Shown here: positions 1-41,629 of the stretch, piece after piece
Layout of the letters: every line of letters begins with the position of its first letter
Numbering within the stretch: position 1 is the first letter of the stretch
NCBI GenBank assembly: GCA_037783545.1
Contig: JBBELK010000305.1
Span: forward strand, 682,001-746,000
From: Henricia sp. BOLD:AAB3569
Lineage: Eukaryota; Echinodermata; Asteroidea; Spinulosida; Echinasteridae
DNA: 64,000 nt
Direction of reading: 5' to 3'
Made by a program: the position numbers and the translations under genes
Notes under the pieces: model-generated
What the model was told of the DNA's origin: nothing
The model's database searches: none
What the model saw: only the letters and a program-made list of their open reading frames with translations

Positions 1-530
1 GCAAGTACCTGTGGATCATCATGGGATGGAAGCTTTCTGGTAGAATCAGGGTTGCATAGAGAGCTCACGATGTTAAATAGATCTTTACTGTTGGCATCAC
101 GAATCTGATCCTGATGATATTTTCGCTTGGAATCATCAAGACAACATTTATAAAGCTTACAATGCTGCTGGTGAATTTGTCTATGGACCTCAAGACCAGT
201 GGTCTTGAATTTTCGCTCAGATCGTCGCTTTTGTTGTTTCAGAGTTCGGAGTTCATTGGTAAACCAGGGGCAGTTAGGTCTAACAACAATAGTCCTATTA
301 ACCAAAGGAGCATGCAAGTCAACAAGATTATGTAAAACAGAATCAAACTGCTCACAAAGCTCGGTTAGGTCATCTTTTGGTTCGAAAAACAGAGAAGATG
401 ATTCAATTTCTGCTTTAAGATTATCAACATCAATGTCACGATATGATTTGGAAGACAGAGCAACGCCTTTATTTATTGTTTCTTCTGTCACAACCCCCTA
501 AGGAATGTACAGTAATAATGATCTGATAAG
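1..530 (-). mobile_element. LINE ORF2 fragment, endonuclease-RT linker
   Basis: Read on the minus strand, about 430 down to 1 is an open frame that runs off the left edge. It contains the HAPLVNRTIVVRPNCPW stretch typical of the linker between the endonuclease and reverse transcriptase of CR1/Jockey-like LINEs, followed by a basic Lys/Arg-rich helix. Just upstream (about 490-530) lies an SDHYYCTF motif that looks like the end of the endonuclease domain, in another frame, so there is at least one frameshift. The linker differs from that of the LINE at 4.2-7.1 kb, so this is a separate family. The reverse transcriptase itself would lie outside the window. Confidence 0.75.
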
Positions 531-663
531 AAAAACCAGTGCAGATAGTCTAGCCATAAGTACAACGTGATGATTATGGTTTGTATGCCAAACGTGGAAA
601 AATTATCAGAAATGCCTGTAGCCAATCAAATAGCTTGATTTCCGCGCATGCCCACTTAAGCAT

Positions 664-806
664 TATTTTTTAACACCAGAAAAATTGACACCAAGATATT
701 CAATAAGATTTGAATAATTTGGTGTTACTTTAACACTAAAAGAATAACGTCAAGTTCTACACCAGGCTGGTGTCACAAATTTAACACCAGAGTTTTTGCA
801 GTGTAG
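664..806. repeat. ACACCAG-rich repeat, probable MITE end
   Basis: The motif AACACCAG and its complement recur several times, and the segment ends in a TTTTTGCAGTGT terminus whose complement, ACACTGCAAAAA, resembles the ends of hAT-like nonautonomous elements. No clear target duplication was found and the left end is vague. There is no coding potential. Confidence 0.35.
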
Positions 807-1473
807 ACTCTACATAAGTCAACAAATCACCCAAATTTACGAGGCCTTGTCAAAAGGCTACGATATTACGAGACTTGTGTGCGTAAACAGAACATCCCAT
901 GATGGCTGGAGTCTACACGTAGGTGTTTGGCGTAGCGTAAAGAGAGAAATATTCCGTGCGGAAGGTGTTTTGGTGGAAATTGAGATATTGTATGTCTTAT
1001 TTTGATAAATATTGGTGGATAAAACGATGTATTATGATTGTAACGTGTAATTTGTTCGTATCAATATTTATGTTGGCTGTTTTTGCAAAGTTCCGCAAAG
1101 TTCTGCAAAGTTCCGCATGTTCCGCAAAATACCTATTGCCGGCCATGCAGTAGGTTTAGCCATGGAGGTAGGTCTCATTGGGCACGGTGGGTGTCATGGG
1201 TGTCTAGTGCATGGTAATCTTTCCTGTAGTTCGCTGTGTGCGGTAAAATTTGGCTGGTTTTTTTTTCTGCCGCGTGAGTAGCTCGAGTAACTTGAACGCT
1301 TACAAATATGGTTTTTTTCATGGGTACGTGACGTGCGATATTGTAGCCTAGGGTTAAACAGTTTTTATTAATTCATAGCTCTCACACGCCCCCCAAAAAG
1401 TTTTCACCCTCAAAATGGCCACAAATATACACGTACTTGACACGACATCTGAGAAACAAATGGGTATTGAAGT

Positions 1474-1560
1474 TTAAAGGAGCGTGACCAGATCACATTT
1501 TCTTCTTACATGTACATGTACACTGTACTTTTCCCGGGCTTACAGTACCTCATGGGTTCC
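1474..1560 (+). repeat. Terminal fragment of the AGGAGCGTG TTAA MITE family
   Basis: TTAA at 1474-1477 is followed by AGGAGCGTGACCAGATC, the same terminus seen at 2448 and, inverted, near 3341 and 38611. Only the one end is recognisable, so this looks truncated. Confidence 0.45.
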
Positions 1561-1734
1561 AAGATTTTTAGATCATAACATCCGTCATATTTTTCTCATT
1601 ACGAATCTGAAACTCCCGCGCTTCTATTGTTTTGTTGTTTAAGAAAATACATGTCACATGCATTTGCACACAATTAACTGTGTAGCTTAAACCACTTGAC
1701 GCTGGAGGACATGTAAGTTATGTTTTGGCAATTT

Positions 1735-2115
1735 ATAGTCACAGGGGTGGTTGACTCGGAGTGTTGCAAAAATTAAAGTATGATCGTTTTGTGAGAAGAT
1801 TTATACAATAGACCTGTTTAGGGTTTTTCGCACACAATGGAATTAGCATACTCATGCATATTCTGGTACAGCGGACCTTTGACATGTATAGTTTGGTTCC
1901 CGAGTAGATGGCATTCCGCAATAAGCAATGGGATAAGGAACCGGTCCATAGTATGTCAAAGGTCGCTGTACCAAAAATAAATGAGTATGCTAATTCCATT
2001 GTTTGCGAAAAACCCCGAACAGGTCTATGAATGTAGAGATGACTCTCAAGAGTCGGTATTTGTGGTGCTTGATGACCTGGTCTTAACTTTTGACCAATCG
2101 CATTTGCCTTTTTTA
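1735..2115. repeat. Dispersed repeat, copy carrying a hairpin insertion
   Basis: The flanks of the hairpin at 1808-2028 (about 1740-1807 and 2029-2115) match 63840-63985 in inverted orientation. The shared landmarks are ACTCTCAAGAGTCGGTATTTG, GACCTGGTC and CGGAGTGTTGCAAA. The right-hand copy lacks the hairpin. The repeat family itself is not recognised. Confidence 0.65.
1808..2028. mobile_element. Short foldback/MITE with about 85-bp arms
   Basis: The left arm starts AGACCTGTTTAGGGTTTTTCG and the right arm is its near-perfect complement, ending CAGGTCT. The arms pair over roughly 85 bases around a loop of about 50. The inverted partner at 63.9 kb reads straight through the site without the element, so this is a discrete insertion. 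Comparison of filled and empty sites leaves at most a 2-bp AT duplication. Confidence 0.7.
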
Positions 2116-2447
2116 AAAAATTGGTATCTTTGCCAGAAATAATCCCTGCATCAACTGGTTAGAACTGCATAAGACTTACAGGAGTTCGTCTGGCGTTCCG
2201 GGAATTTGTTATGGCTGTGTGGGAGTTTTGGGAGTTTTTGCATGGGATGATGGGAATTCTGAGTGTTTGTCACAGGCATTCTGCATGTTTATTAAGCTGT
2301 GTGGGAGTTATCCAGGAGTTCGTCACGACCTTGCGAGTGTTCCAGAGCTGTTCTACTACATGTACATGTATGTATTTTCTTGGGACACAAAAACGGTATT
2401 AAGAAATAAAGAGATCCTTCATTAAAAAAATCAACCAATTAACTTAA

Positions 2448-3341
2448 AGGAGCGTGTTCAGATTTTTCCACAAAATAGATTTCGTTTTAACCTAAAAGTC
2501 ATATATAATAGGCCTACCTCCACAAAATACTACTCGTGGGAAGAAAGCCAGAAATTTGCAATCACAAATTTGGATGTCGAAGCAAAAAGCATTTAAACGA
2601 CCGAAATGTAACTATCCGTTAAAAAAAAAATGCTAAACGGATATCCGAAACCAACTTGTGAAAAAAACGATCCTCCCTTTTTCAAGGGCAGTTTTGTTCT
2701 GAAAGAATCAGGCATCATACCGCTGTGATGAGCCCAACGGTCGGTAACCTTCGTGGTTTCAAGCCGAAGATGTACAGTTGCGTTCGCGGGCGGAAGCAAT
2801 TTTACTGATGGTTTTCGGTTTTATCTTGCAAGTTGAATTCAAAGCAGGGCGGTAAACACTGTGGAGCCGACGATCGTAGTTGTGTGTGTTATTGATTCCA
2901 TTCTCTCATTGGTTGCTGACTTTGGGTTTGCTGGACACTTCTCGAAAGTATCCAGCAAAGCCTAGCTGAACTTTCGTGGCCTGCATCATGTATGCTCCAA
3001 TTCAATAAAGTGTCAGTGGTGCTGCGCGAACGCACATGATACCAAGTCAAAGAACTTTATATTGCGAGAGCGGTAATAAGTTTTACTTTTTGTTATGTTT
3101 ACTATTCGTTTAAACGTTTAAACGAACGTTAAATTGACGTTTAAACGTTTAGAAAAATAAACGGTAACTCCCATTGCACTGCTTTACATGTATATGTAAC
3201 CAGATAAATTAGTTTACAGAACATCGGTAGTTTTTCGACGATATCCTTAAAAATATAGCACGGATTGAGAACGCGAAATTTCAGAATAGCAATGGGAAAA
3301 ATGGGGGGGCGGGGGTCAAAAAGTGATTTGGACATGCTCCT
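2448..3341. mobile_element. TTAA-flanked MITE (AGGAGCGTG family)
   Basis: TTAA at 2444-2447 precedes AGGAGCGTGTTCAGAT; the right end is the inverted GACATGCTCCT followed by CTAA, a decayed TTAA. Length is about 894 bp. An internal stretch (2530-2590 and 3200-3341) matches 38370-38611. The TTAA target and AGG terminus suggest a Kolobok- or piggyBac-mobilised nonautonomous element. It contains a palindromic run of AAACGTTTAAAC motifs near 3105-3150. Confidence 0.65.
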
Positions 3342-4010
3342 CTAATTCCATCAGTGTGAGTATTAATGCCGAGTGTCGTTTTAGAGGCCCTCAAAAGTTG
3401 AGGATTTTTTAATATGGCCACAATTTTTGTATGGATCATTTTGTATATCAAAACGAGTCAAATTTTACTTTAGAAAATTCACAATAACTTTAGTTCCAAG
3501 AACCCCCTATAGCAATGAGAGACTAATTTTAAAGGTTTTTTTAAAACCTTTTAACACGAAATAAAATATTGGAACACTTGAAAATTTTGGTGAGCCGAGG
3601 TAGCCTATGCAGAAGTTCCGGGTGTCATTCTGGTCTTTTTTTTTTAACCAACTGACTGCCCTATTTTACAATGTACATGTAGTTAATCGGACTAATTTAT
3701 TATAGGCCTACATGGTTTAGGCTACAAGTGTACCAGAATGTTCACCATCCAAATAACGAACACGAAGTCCATCATCATCAGATGTCGTTCTTGTAAAGCA
3801 CCTGGATAGGACATGGTGCTTTGGCTTTATGGAATCATATCTCAGGAAACTTGAGGTTTTCCTATTAACGGATTAAGTCTTTTGTTTCACAAAAAGTGCC
3901 ATCATCAATCATGCCCACAGATCCCTCACAACAGCCTATACGGGCTTTTGAACTGGTGGTAGTAGGCCTGCAGACCCGTACCCCTGTCCACTAGGCTGAA
4001 TTGGGCAACA
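3342..4010. other. Unassigned spacer
   Basis: No gene, repeat boundary or inverted repeat was recognised in this stretch, apart from short homopolymers and a GTAGGCCTA-like motif. Confidence 0.4.
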
Positions 4011-4014
4011 TTAA

Positions 4015-7000
4015 AGGGACACACCGGCCCACTGTTTACATAATGTAGCAATCTAGCATCCTTGACAATAATATTTCGATGGTCGTTGTGAAAATGTTTT
4101 TTTCAAAATTAACTAGAAATGTTTAAAATTAACAAAAGAGACAAACGTTGGGATATACGCTTTACCTTGACTATACTATGCTTGACTATATTCCCCAAAG
4201 ATGAACTTTTCCGCTTGCCTTTGCACTTGTTCCAAGCAGTAAATATCGCCCTTTAAGTGTGGATCCCAGGCCGATGACGAATATTCCAAACAAATGCCGC
4301 ACCATGCATAGAATATGCAGACTTTTTGACCTCAGACCCTCAGCTCCAAAGGTTTCTTCCCAGGATTCCCGAAATCTTCCTTGGTTTTTTACATGTTTGT
4401 GTTGTGTGTTTCTTCGAAGACAAAGTATTGCTAAGGTACACCCCGAGATTTGTTTGATGAACAACGCTTTGAAGATCTTTTCCACAGAAGTTATTAGTAG
4501 TTTTTACTGGTTTACGAAGACCAATTGAGACTGCTACATTTCGAGGGGTTGAATTTCATTTTCCACCTTTCCTGCCATGACTCCAATTTATGAAGATCCT
4601 GTTGAAGTTGAGTCTTGTCGGTGTTGTACACAATACAATCATCGGCGAAAAGGCCGACATCTGAGGACAGATTTTGGACCTAGGACGGATCCCTGTGGGA
4701 CTCCAGATGTTAATAGGGCAAGTGTTGACGATTTTCCCTCAACTACCACCTTTTGGGAACGCCCAATCAGAAAGTTCTCTATCCACCGGTGCAAAGTACC
4801 CACGATACCATAATAATGAAGCTTTTTCAAAAGCAATTTATGTGAAACCCTGTCGAAGCCTTTTGAGAAATCCAGAACTGCTATATCCACAGTGTGCCTA
4901 TTGTCAATGGCTTTTCCAATTTCATGAAGTGTGATGATGAGCTGTGTTTCTTTTGATCTCTTTGAACAAACACCATGTTGGCAATCCGTAATAATCTTAT
5001 TATTATCAAGGTGCTTCATTATGTGACTAAAATTATGTGTTCGAGAACTTTGCAGATGACAGGGGTAAGTGACACCATGGACACTGGCCGATATTTTGCT
5101 GGTTCAGACCGAGTCTCTGCTTTAGAGACTGGAGTGACATTTGCAGTCTTCCAGTCGACTGGTACCATTCCACTTTCAACAGAAGTTTGAAATAGGTCTT
5201 AAAGAATAGGAGCCAGTGGTTTTGCTGCCAATTTAAGTAACCATGGTGGAACTTCATCCGGCCCTGGTGCTTTAGATGAAACTAGTTCCAGTAGTTGTTT
5301 TTCAACCCCCTTCACAGTAATTTGTAGCTGCGGTATATCATCATATGTATCACACTCCAGACCTGTTTGTTCTCCATCTGACACTGGCGTGAAAACACTC
5401 TGAAATTGTTGATTAAGAGCTTCGGCTTTTGCAGTGCTATTACTTTAGATATTTCCTTGAACCTTCAGGTCAGAAACTCCGGACTTTTCTTCCTGCATGC
5501 TTTTTATGTATGACCAAAAAGCTTTAGACATGTTAGAGTTTGTTTTGAAATTTTCCTGGAGATATGAATTAATGTAAGCATGCCTTGCTTTACGCTACGA
5601 AGACTAATTTTCATGTCCTTACGAGCTTGTTTGAAGGCTACCCAATCTTGTTCCTTATCCGACTTTTTCGCCTTCCCGTAGAGATGTCTTTTCCTTTTAT
5701 ATTCCTTCTTTAGTGAATTGTTAAACCATGGTAGGTTATGTCTAGTTGACGTGAATTTGTGAGGTACATGCTCATCTTTGAGGTCCTGCAACATTTGCCA
5801 AATATGTTGCCACTTTCCATTTGGAGAAACTCCTCGAGTTTCCTCCATGTAGATGGGCAAGTATAGTCTTGCACATCAGTCAGTATCCCCTCGGTATTTG
5901 CCTTGTGTCTCAGGTACACTTTCCTTCTAGACTTTGGTTTCCTTTTTGGTTTCAAATCAATATCCACCAAAACAAAATTGTGATCGGAGATACCTTCCAC
6001 AACTTTAACCTCCTGAATGGCATTTGGGTTGTTTATAAGAACAAGGTCAAGAATACTTCGTGTTTTTTCCTGGATCCTAGTTGGCTCTTAAACATACATT
6101 TGTATTGTTCAAACCCAAATTCGGTAACCATGCTGAGAAATTTGTCGCTGGCTGTTTGATTTTGTCCTTGACCTCCTGTAGTGTAGTCATCCCAATTTGT
6201 ATTTGGTAAATTGAAATCCCCAAGAATGACGAGCGTAATTGAGTCAAGTTTCTCTTTCATTTGCGACACCGATTTTGTTAGCTCTTCAATTTGAGCACCA
6301 CTATTACCATCAGGTGATCTATAGTATGTTCCAGTGCAGTGATGAGCGCCTTTCCTGTTGTCTGCTTTAATTCTGTCAATATAAGTTCAGTTTCCTTTCA
6401 CACTGGGAAGTTCGTTTGATACCAACTCACGCCTAGCAGACTAGCTCCCCCTCCTACGGTGATTGTGTCTCTATCCCTCCGAAACACTTTGTAGTTAGTA
6501 GGAAAAATGTCTGCACTTTCAATATCTTGATTGAGCCATGATTCTGTCCCACAAATGATATCTGGTTTGTACACTTGAATAACGGCTTGTGGATCAACCA
6601 CTTTTCCTCGAATGCTCCGACAGTTTATCAGGAGACACCGTAACTGTGATTTAATACACTTCTTATATACCATTTTCTGATACAGTTTCAGGCGATTGAA
6701 ATTTAGTTTCATTGGTTTCTAAAAATGAATCTGAAAAGTTTGGTAGCTCACAATTCAAACAATTCCATTGATCACTCGACGTTTGTAGATGTTCATAACA
6801 AGTCTGTGATACCCCCGCACAGTGAGAATGCACCCATATCTGTCCACATGTCACACTGAATTGCCATCTCCATTTCGTATGTTTTCTCCACACGTCAAGC
6901 AAGGGCTACAACACTCCGTACAATACCATGGTTCAGTGCCTTTCTGAAGCTCCTTGTACTGGGATACTGTAATGTTTTCACACTTCGCATGTTTCAATTT

Positions 7001-7532
7001 ATTGCAATCCTCACAAAAAAATAGCTGTAGGCCTATCCCTTTGTTATACGACGAATCCACATAAGTCACACTGACCTGGATTTAGTTCCTCACTGATAAT
7101 CATCGTCAGAAGGGCCAAACGTTTCTTGTCATCGGTTGACCTTGGTAATTTCACTGACTGGCGTGACTGCACTCGGAAGCCCGGATCAGCCAGCAGCCTT
7201 GCTGGTAAGAGTAGCGATCAAGCGAAGACACGAATATCTGATATATTCTCTCGTCCATATCAACACCCAGAAACCCTTCTTATGAAATATGTTGGCAGAT
7301 TTGTGTACAAATTGGAAAATACGGTATGTACATAGTGTTCGTAGGACATTATTTTCCAACAAGAAGAGAAACCAACCGCTAATGACAAAAGCAACTCGCA
7401 CTTCGCGCTAACGTGACCTTAAATTTTTGAAAAATGCTGAAAAACGGCCAAATTTGACTCTAGAAAGCGCTTCAGAATAACGTATGGGTCTATTTCGAGC
7501 CTAAAATAGCCCAACAAAGCCGGTGTATCCCT
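4015..7532 (-). mobile_element. TTAA MITE (AGGGACACACCGG family) split by a LINE
   Basis: TTAA at 4011-4014 precedes AGGGACACACCGG, and the right end is CCGGTGTATCCCT followed by TTAA at 7533-7536. Both ends match, in reverse, the intact copy at 63023-63791: the left 150 bases include TATTATTGTCAAGGATGC, and the right end includes GGCTCGAAATAGACCCAT. The intact copy is about 770 bp, so roughly 2.9 kb of this one is inserted sequence, namely the LINE described next. Confidence 0.7.
4175..7090 (-). mobile_element. PHD-EN-RT LINE (CR1/Jockey-like), degraded
   Basis: On the minus strand the order is a PHD-finger-like Cys/His region (7069-6663, with pairs such as FFCEDCNKLKHAKC and WYCTEC), an endonuclease (about 6712-5980, with LLINCRSIRGK, ILGDFN and SDHN), a basic linker (5860-5504) and a reverse transcriptase (5384-4560). 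RT motifs seen are KAPGPDEVPP, LDFSKGFD, SGVPQGSVLGP and FADD (4638-4649). The 3' end near 4175 carries a short tandem TATAGTCAAG tail. Several frame changes and stops show it is dead. PHD-type fingers are known from ORF1 of CR1-clade elements. It sits inside the TTAA MITE above. Confidence 0.85.
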
Positions 7533-7540
7533 TTAAAGGA

Positions 7541-7959
7541 AGGGGTGTGATGAGTTGCAAGTCTTGTCTGTACTGTACTTATTTACTAGTACATGTACTA
7601 CTTCTGCCACTGCTTCTGCGGTAATAAAAAACACATGTTGCATACGCCTTACAAAAGTGCACCGTTAAACTTATATGACGCCCTCAGTTGATCCCAGATA
7701 TTCATTAGACTGGATCCAAACTCCTTCCAGACTCCTGCCTGTCAAACGTCTGTCGCTGCTATAGTCATCAGCGCATATCATGAGTAGCTAGCTGCAGACA
7801 CATGAAACAATATCGGACAGTGTATCAGTTTAGTTCTACCATTGGTTAAGCGCTAGTGGCGGATGTGCCATGCCCCTTTGAAGCTCAAATATTTCTAAAA
7901 TTGTCATGTAATAATATCATTTGTTTAGATTTTTCTGTGTACACACTTGAGTATCCACA
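7541..7959 (+). other. Upstream region of the p38 kinase gene
   Basis: This stretch lies between the MITE/LINE composite and the first coding exon, with no repeat recognised. It should contain the 5' UTR and possibly the promoter, but I see no convincing TATA box or CpG-rich block, so neither is placed. Confidence 0.3.
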
Positions 7960-37542
<29,583 letters not shown>

Positions 37543-38369
37543 AGTGACAAGATCGCCTGGAATCATCTCAACCAAACAAAGCTCCCAGGTTCCAACAGCG
37601 GGTTTTTTTTCTCTGCCCCCCTCACCCCCTCACAGTATACCAAATTAATCATCCCTTTCTTAGTTGACAAATATTAACAAGTGGGTCAGATGTGACTGAA
37701 CCATCTTTCAGATCTGTCAAAATGATATGCAAAGCGATTATCATTGACGGTTTGTCTTTTTGTAGGTTTTTTATTTTATGACCAACTCAAGTTCATACAT
37801 ATTGCGACATTTGTGGCCATCAAAGTTTAGATATAAAAATATTGACAGTTATCAAGTAATTAAAAACATGATATAAGTCCTGTAACTTAGGAAGAAAGTC
37901 ATGTTCATGCCTGCAGCCTTTGGAGTTTTACAAAATGAATTCATATAGGTGTGGTTGGAAAAATGACTAAATTTAGCTTGATTGCATCACACTTATGTGT
38001 ATTTTGTTGTGCTCTAAATTTTTGCCTTTTATGAATTACATGACTAAATCAATATGTTGGCACCTATGACTATTTTAAGTTTTGTTAAAATCGATGCATA
38101 TTTTTGTCCAAAAAAGTTAAGATATTTTTTCAGCAATAGTGTTGTGTATTTAAAATGCTGACAACTTGTTATGTATTACTATTTAGGAATTTGTTTATGA
38201 AAAGTAAGATGCAAATTAGAAGTAAAGAAATGTATTATTGGAATTCTCTGTACATAATATGTACAATCCACAAGAGCTGGGCCCAGCTCCTTGAACTTTT
38301 TTTATGACGGGGAAGAGGGCGGGGTACCCTCTGTCACATATCGTGCTGCATATGAACCTAACAATCATA

Positions 38370-38611
38370 AAATACCTTGCTATTTGGGAGGAAAACAGAA
38401 AATTTGCAATCTCCAAATTGGATGTGGAAGCAAACATGTTTTATGTCAGTTTTATGTAACTGGACACATTAGTTTACTAAACATTGGTGTTTTTTTTACG
38501 ACATCCTTAAAAATATATGGATTGAAAGCGTGAAATATGACATCAAAATCCCAACACCCATTTTTTTTGGGGGGGGTAGGGCAGTCAAAAATGCAATCTG
38601 GTCATGCTCCT
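38370..38611 (+). repeat. Truncated AGGAGCGTG-family MITE
   Basis: GGAAGCAAAC, TTAAAAATATATGGATTGA and the GTCATGCTCCT end match the element at 2448-3341. The left end is missing. Its terminal TTAA (38612-38615) is shared with the next MITE. Confidence 0.6.
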
Positions 38612-38615
38612 TTAA

Positions 38616-38731
38616 AAGCACAGGCTTGTCAGCAATGCGCCACGAAATTCGCAACTCCATGCCTTTGCTACAGAGCTGCATATTTTGTGGCACGGATTTG
38701 GCGCGCGCGCATTGCCGACGAGCCTGTGCCT
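38616..38731. mobile_element. TTAA MITE (AGGCACAGGCTCGTC family), copy 1
   Basis: Flanked by TTAA at 38612-38615 and 38732-38735, with inverted ends AAGCACAGGCTTGTC and GACGAGCCTGTGCCT. 116 bp. Confidence 0.75.
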
Positions 38732-38873
38732 TTAATCCAAAAATACGTTAGCTGTAAAAATCTTATGTGATGTGTATTGACTGGCGTTCTGCTACTCTTG
38801 CTAATTAAGAACACAAGTTGACACAACTTTGATCACTTACCCATTTCTACAAAGCAAACAAATTTTGAATTAA

Positions 38874-38955
38874 AGGCAAGGCTCGTCAATGCGCGCGCGA
38901 GGCCCAATTCATGCCACGAAATACGCAGCTCCATAGCATTGACGAGCCTCTGCCT
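38874..38955. mobile_element. TTAA MITE (AGGCACAGGCTCGTC family), copy 2
   Basis: Flanked by TTAA at 38870-38873 and 38956-38959. Ends AGGCAAGGCTCGTCAATGC and complement. 82 bp, sharing GCCACGAAAT and CAGCTCCAT with copy 1. Confidence 0.8.
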
Positions 38956-39710
38956 TTAAGCAAATTTCTTTCTGCTATAGCAGTATTATGAAACTGGCCC
39001 CTGTACATGGTCGGTCATGAATTGTTCACTTGACGCATTTTGAAATCAGTTTCTTCATTTTGGCCTCTCGTTGTACTGAAGGTATTTTGTATTAATTTGA
39101 GCTGCTAGTAGGCCTACATTAAAAAGGCAGCAACAGCAGTATACAAAATTCTGTTCAATAAATGCTGCGAAGTGAGACTAACCATACGTTTCGGGGACAC
39201 AAAGTTGGTCCCTCAAATTCCAAAGTGTATTTGTATTGGTCAATAGACTACTAAAGTGAAAACGTCACCCATTGTGTTGCCATGGTTCTACACTAAAACA
39301 AGTGAACTGTTTCCCTGCGCTATACCACGATGTTTTAGATTACCAGCGAATGTTTAGACCCAATTACAATGGCAACCGACATCACACTTTAATAGTAGTC
39401 TATTGCAGCCAACATTTGTGTGATTATATCTATTCTAATTTTTGATCATCTTTTCAAATCCTGCTTTTATTGCCCAATCTTAGGGCACAATGTACATTTA
39501 AGAGTTCTTTCTTTGTACATACACCTTTTGACCCTGAAAGTATAAACTGATGCTTGTAACAAATAGTGTAAAATAGCCTTAAGTCTTAGTTAACATTTAA
39601 GATTAACATGCCCAGGTTTGTGTTGCGATATGAAAGAAGAAAAAGCTGAATGTTAATTTGCCAGCCTTGGATAAATCAGTGCCAATGGGTGATTGGCACA
39701 AAGTTTGTCC

Positions 39711-39832
39711 TGGGGGCGTTTCATAAAACTCTACAATCAATCTTATCCTCCCAATATTAATCTTATCTCAGAAGCAATCGAAGGTTGAAAGATAAGATTA
39801 ATTGTTTGACATACTTTATGAAACACGCCCCA
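39711..39832. mobile_element. 122-bp MITE, TGGGGCGTTTCATAAA termini
   Basis: TGGGGGCGTTTCATAAA pairs with TTTATGAAACACGCCCCA, and internal AATCTTATC segments also pair. Confidence 0.75.
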
Positions 39833-40365
39833 GTTGGATACCATCCAAAATGCTCATTTTCATAATCGTATGTGTACTTATGTACTAGAAAGTAGGGATG
39901 AGGTGTTTAAACGAAACCCAATTTTAAATTATTTACAACAGTTTTAAGAGGGTTATTTGTAATGACTTAATGAAATTGAAATAAATTGATTATATAAAGG
40001 TTCAATGATTATTTTTGGGGCCTAGGAGTACATTGCACATGCATCTATAAACAGCAACATTTTAGTCTCGACTGAACAGTTAACCGACACTTGAAAGAAT
40101 TGCAAACCGGTTTCCGAATTAACCGTAAATTTCCATCCCTACTAGAAAGTGCGACTTTTACCATGGACATTAATTGTAGCAGTTACTTTTAGGAACTGGT
40201 AGTTAACATCGAACATGCCCAACCGAAAAAGTAAACTCAATATAAGCATGTGACCACAAGATGGAGTGTAAAGGAACCACTAAATGTTTGTTTGATTGGT
40301 ACCCTAAATTCATTTTGCAAACGTGACTTATTCTTGCGTTTGAGCATTCCTAAGTGATTTGTAGA

Positions 40366-40371
40366 AATAAA
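40366..40371 (+). terminator. Candidate distal polyadenylation signal (p38)
   Basis: AATAAA, 2.8 kb after the stop, followed by A/T-rich sequence. Placed only from the hexamer. Confidence 0.3.
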
Positions 40372-40399
40372 GTCAAAATCAAATTGTGAATTTACTTAT

Positions 40400-41510
40400 T
40401 TGGCATGGTTGTAGTATTTTGGCTCGAGGCCAATAAAAAAAAGGAGAACTTTATTTTAACAATACTCCTTTAGAAAACAGCCAGAATGCAACTGCTTTAC
40501 AAAAGTTTGTTTATTATTTTTTTGGGTACTGTGGCGAAGTGGTTTATTTTTAGTTGAAGCATGGAGGAAAGAAAACAACTGAACTCATCCACGGTAAAGT
40601 ATTGTTACGATGTAACTATACCCCAACGTATAGCTTTGTTATGAACTGTTTTTGCCATTTCCTTTGGAAATTACTGCAAGTGTAGATGTCAAACGCAGTC
40701 ACAAATGAATTTCCCCAAAACGTGTTTACTAGTCCACTACACCGATGATACAAATATTGGCGTGTTTACACGGCCTTCGGCATCAAGTGGTTAAAATCTC
40801 AAATTTCATGCAAATGTGGTTTAATGATGAAACTTTTAATTTTGCACTTGAAGGAGATGAACCATACCTGGCTTCTGGTAGTATCATCTTTTCAAGTTTC
40901 TTACTTTACAAAATATATGGCAAAGGGGACATTTAGAGAGACACGACCGGGACAGGCATTTTTGGGGGTTTGGAGAGTTTCTTGGCGCGAAGTCAAAACA
41001 GAAATGGTCTGTATACCGGTAAACGATTCGAGTTAATCCTCTTCAAATCGTTTCTCTGTTCACAGAAAACCTGGTGTCGGTTTGAAGGGAACCATTTCCA
41101 ATTTGCTGGATTGGTCGCATCTTCCTTTCGCGCCTAACACTGTAAATAATGATAATTATTTTACCGCTTAAAAATCAAATTTCAACCCTGTACTTTTTGA
41201 GATATAGTGCCTCAAAGTAGCAGGACACAACTATAGACACTTTACTGAAGAATGACCCCAAAACAATAAAGAGGGCCAAGTAAGTTGCAGTTTCATGTGT
41301 GTTGGAATTTTCCTAAGGGCACAAAGTAAGTGAAATTATCAATGTGAATTCTCCAAACTAATTCTCTTTATGTATGGGTAAAACCCCAAAATCAATTGCC
41401 ATGTGCAAATTGAAATTATTTAATTTTGTTAATTTAAAAAAGGTATGAATATTTCTTTTAGGGATAATGGACCGCCGGGGTGAATTAATTTGATAGAAAT
41501 GTGGACAAAT
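40400..41510. other. Intergenic spacer
   Basis: Between the two convergent genes. No element with recognisable ends was seen. Confidence 0.4.
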
Positions 41511-41514
41511 CAGT

Positions 41515-41580
41515 AAAAAACTACTTGGCTCCACCGGGATTCGAGCCACGGACCTTTTAGTGTGTATGGTATGTAAAAAA
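41515..41580 (-). repeat. tRNA-like B-box fragment, probable SINE remnant
   Basis: On the minus strand GTGGCTCGAATCCCGGTGG resembles a tRNA T-arm/B box, but no acceptor stem or A box accompanies it. Confidence 0.4.
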
Positions 41581-41629
41581 TATAGTCACTGGAGATGGTT
41601 GGTCTCTTTAACGAAGGTCAATGATAGCT

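Larger units (their letters stand above)
37543..40390 (+). other. Probable 3' UTR of the p38 kinase
   Basis: No coding signal follows the stop. Candidate polyadenylation signals AATAAA lie at 39157-39162 and 40366-40371; which is used is unknown. If the distal one is used, at least four MITE pieces are part of the mRNA. Confidence 0.45.
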
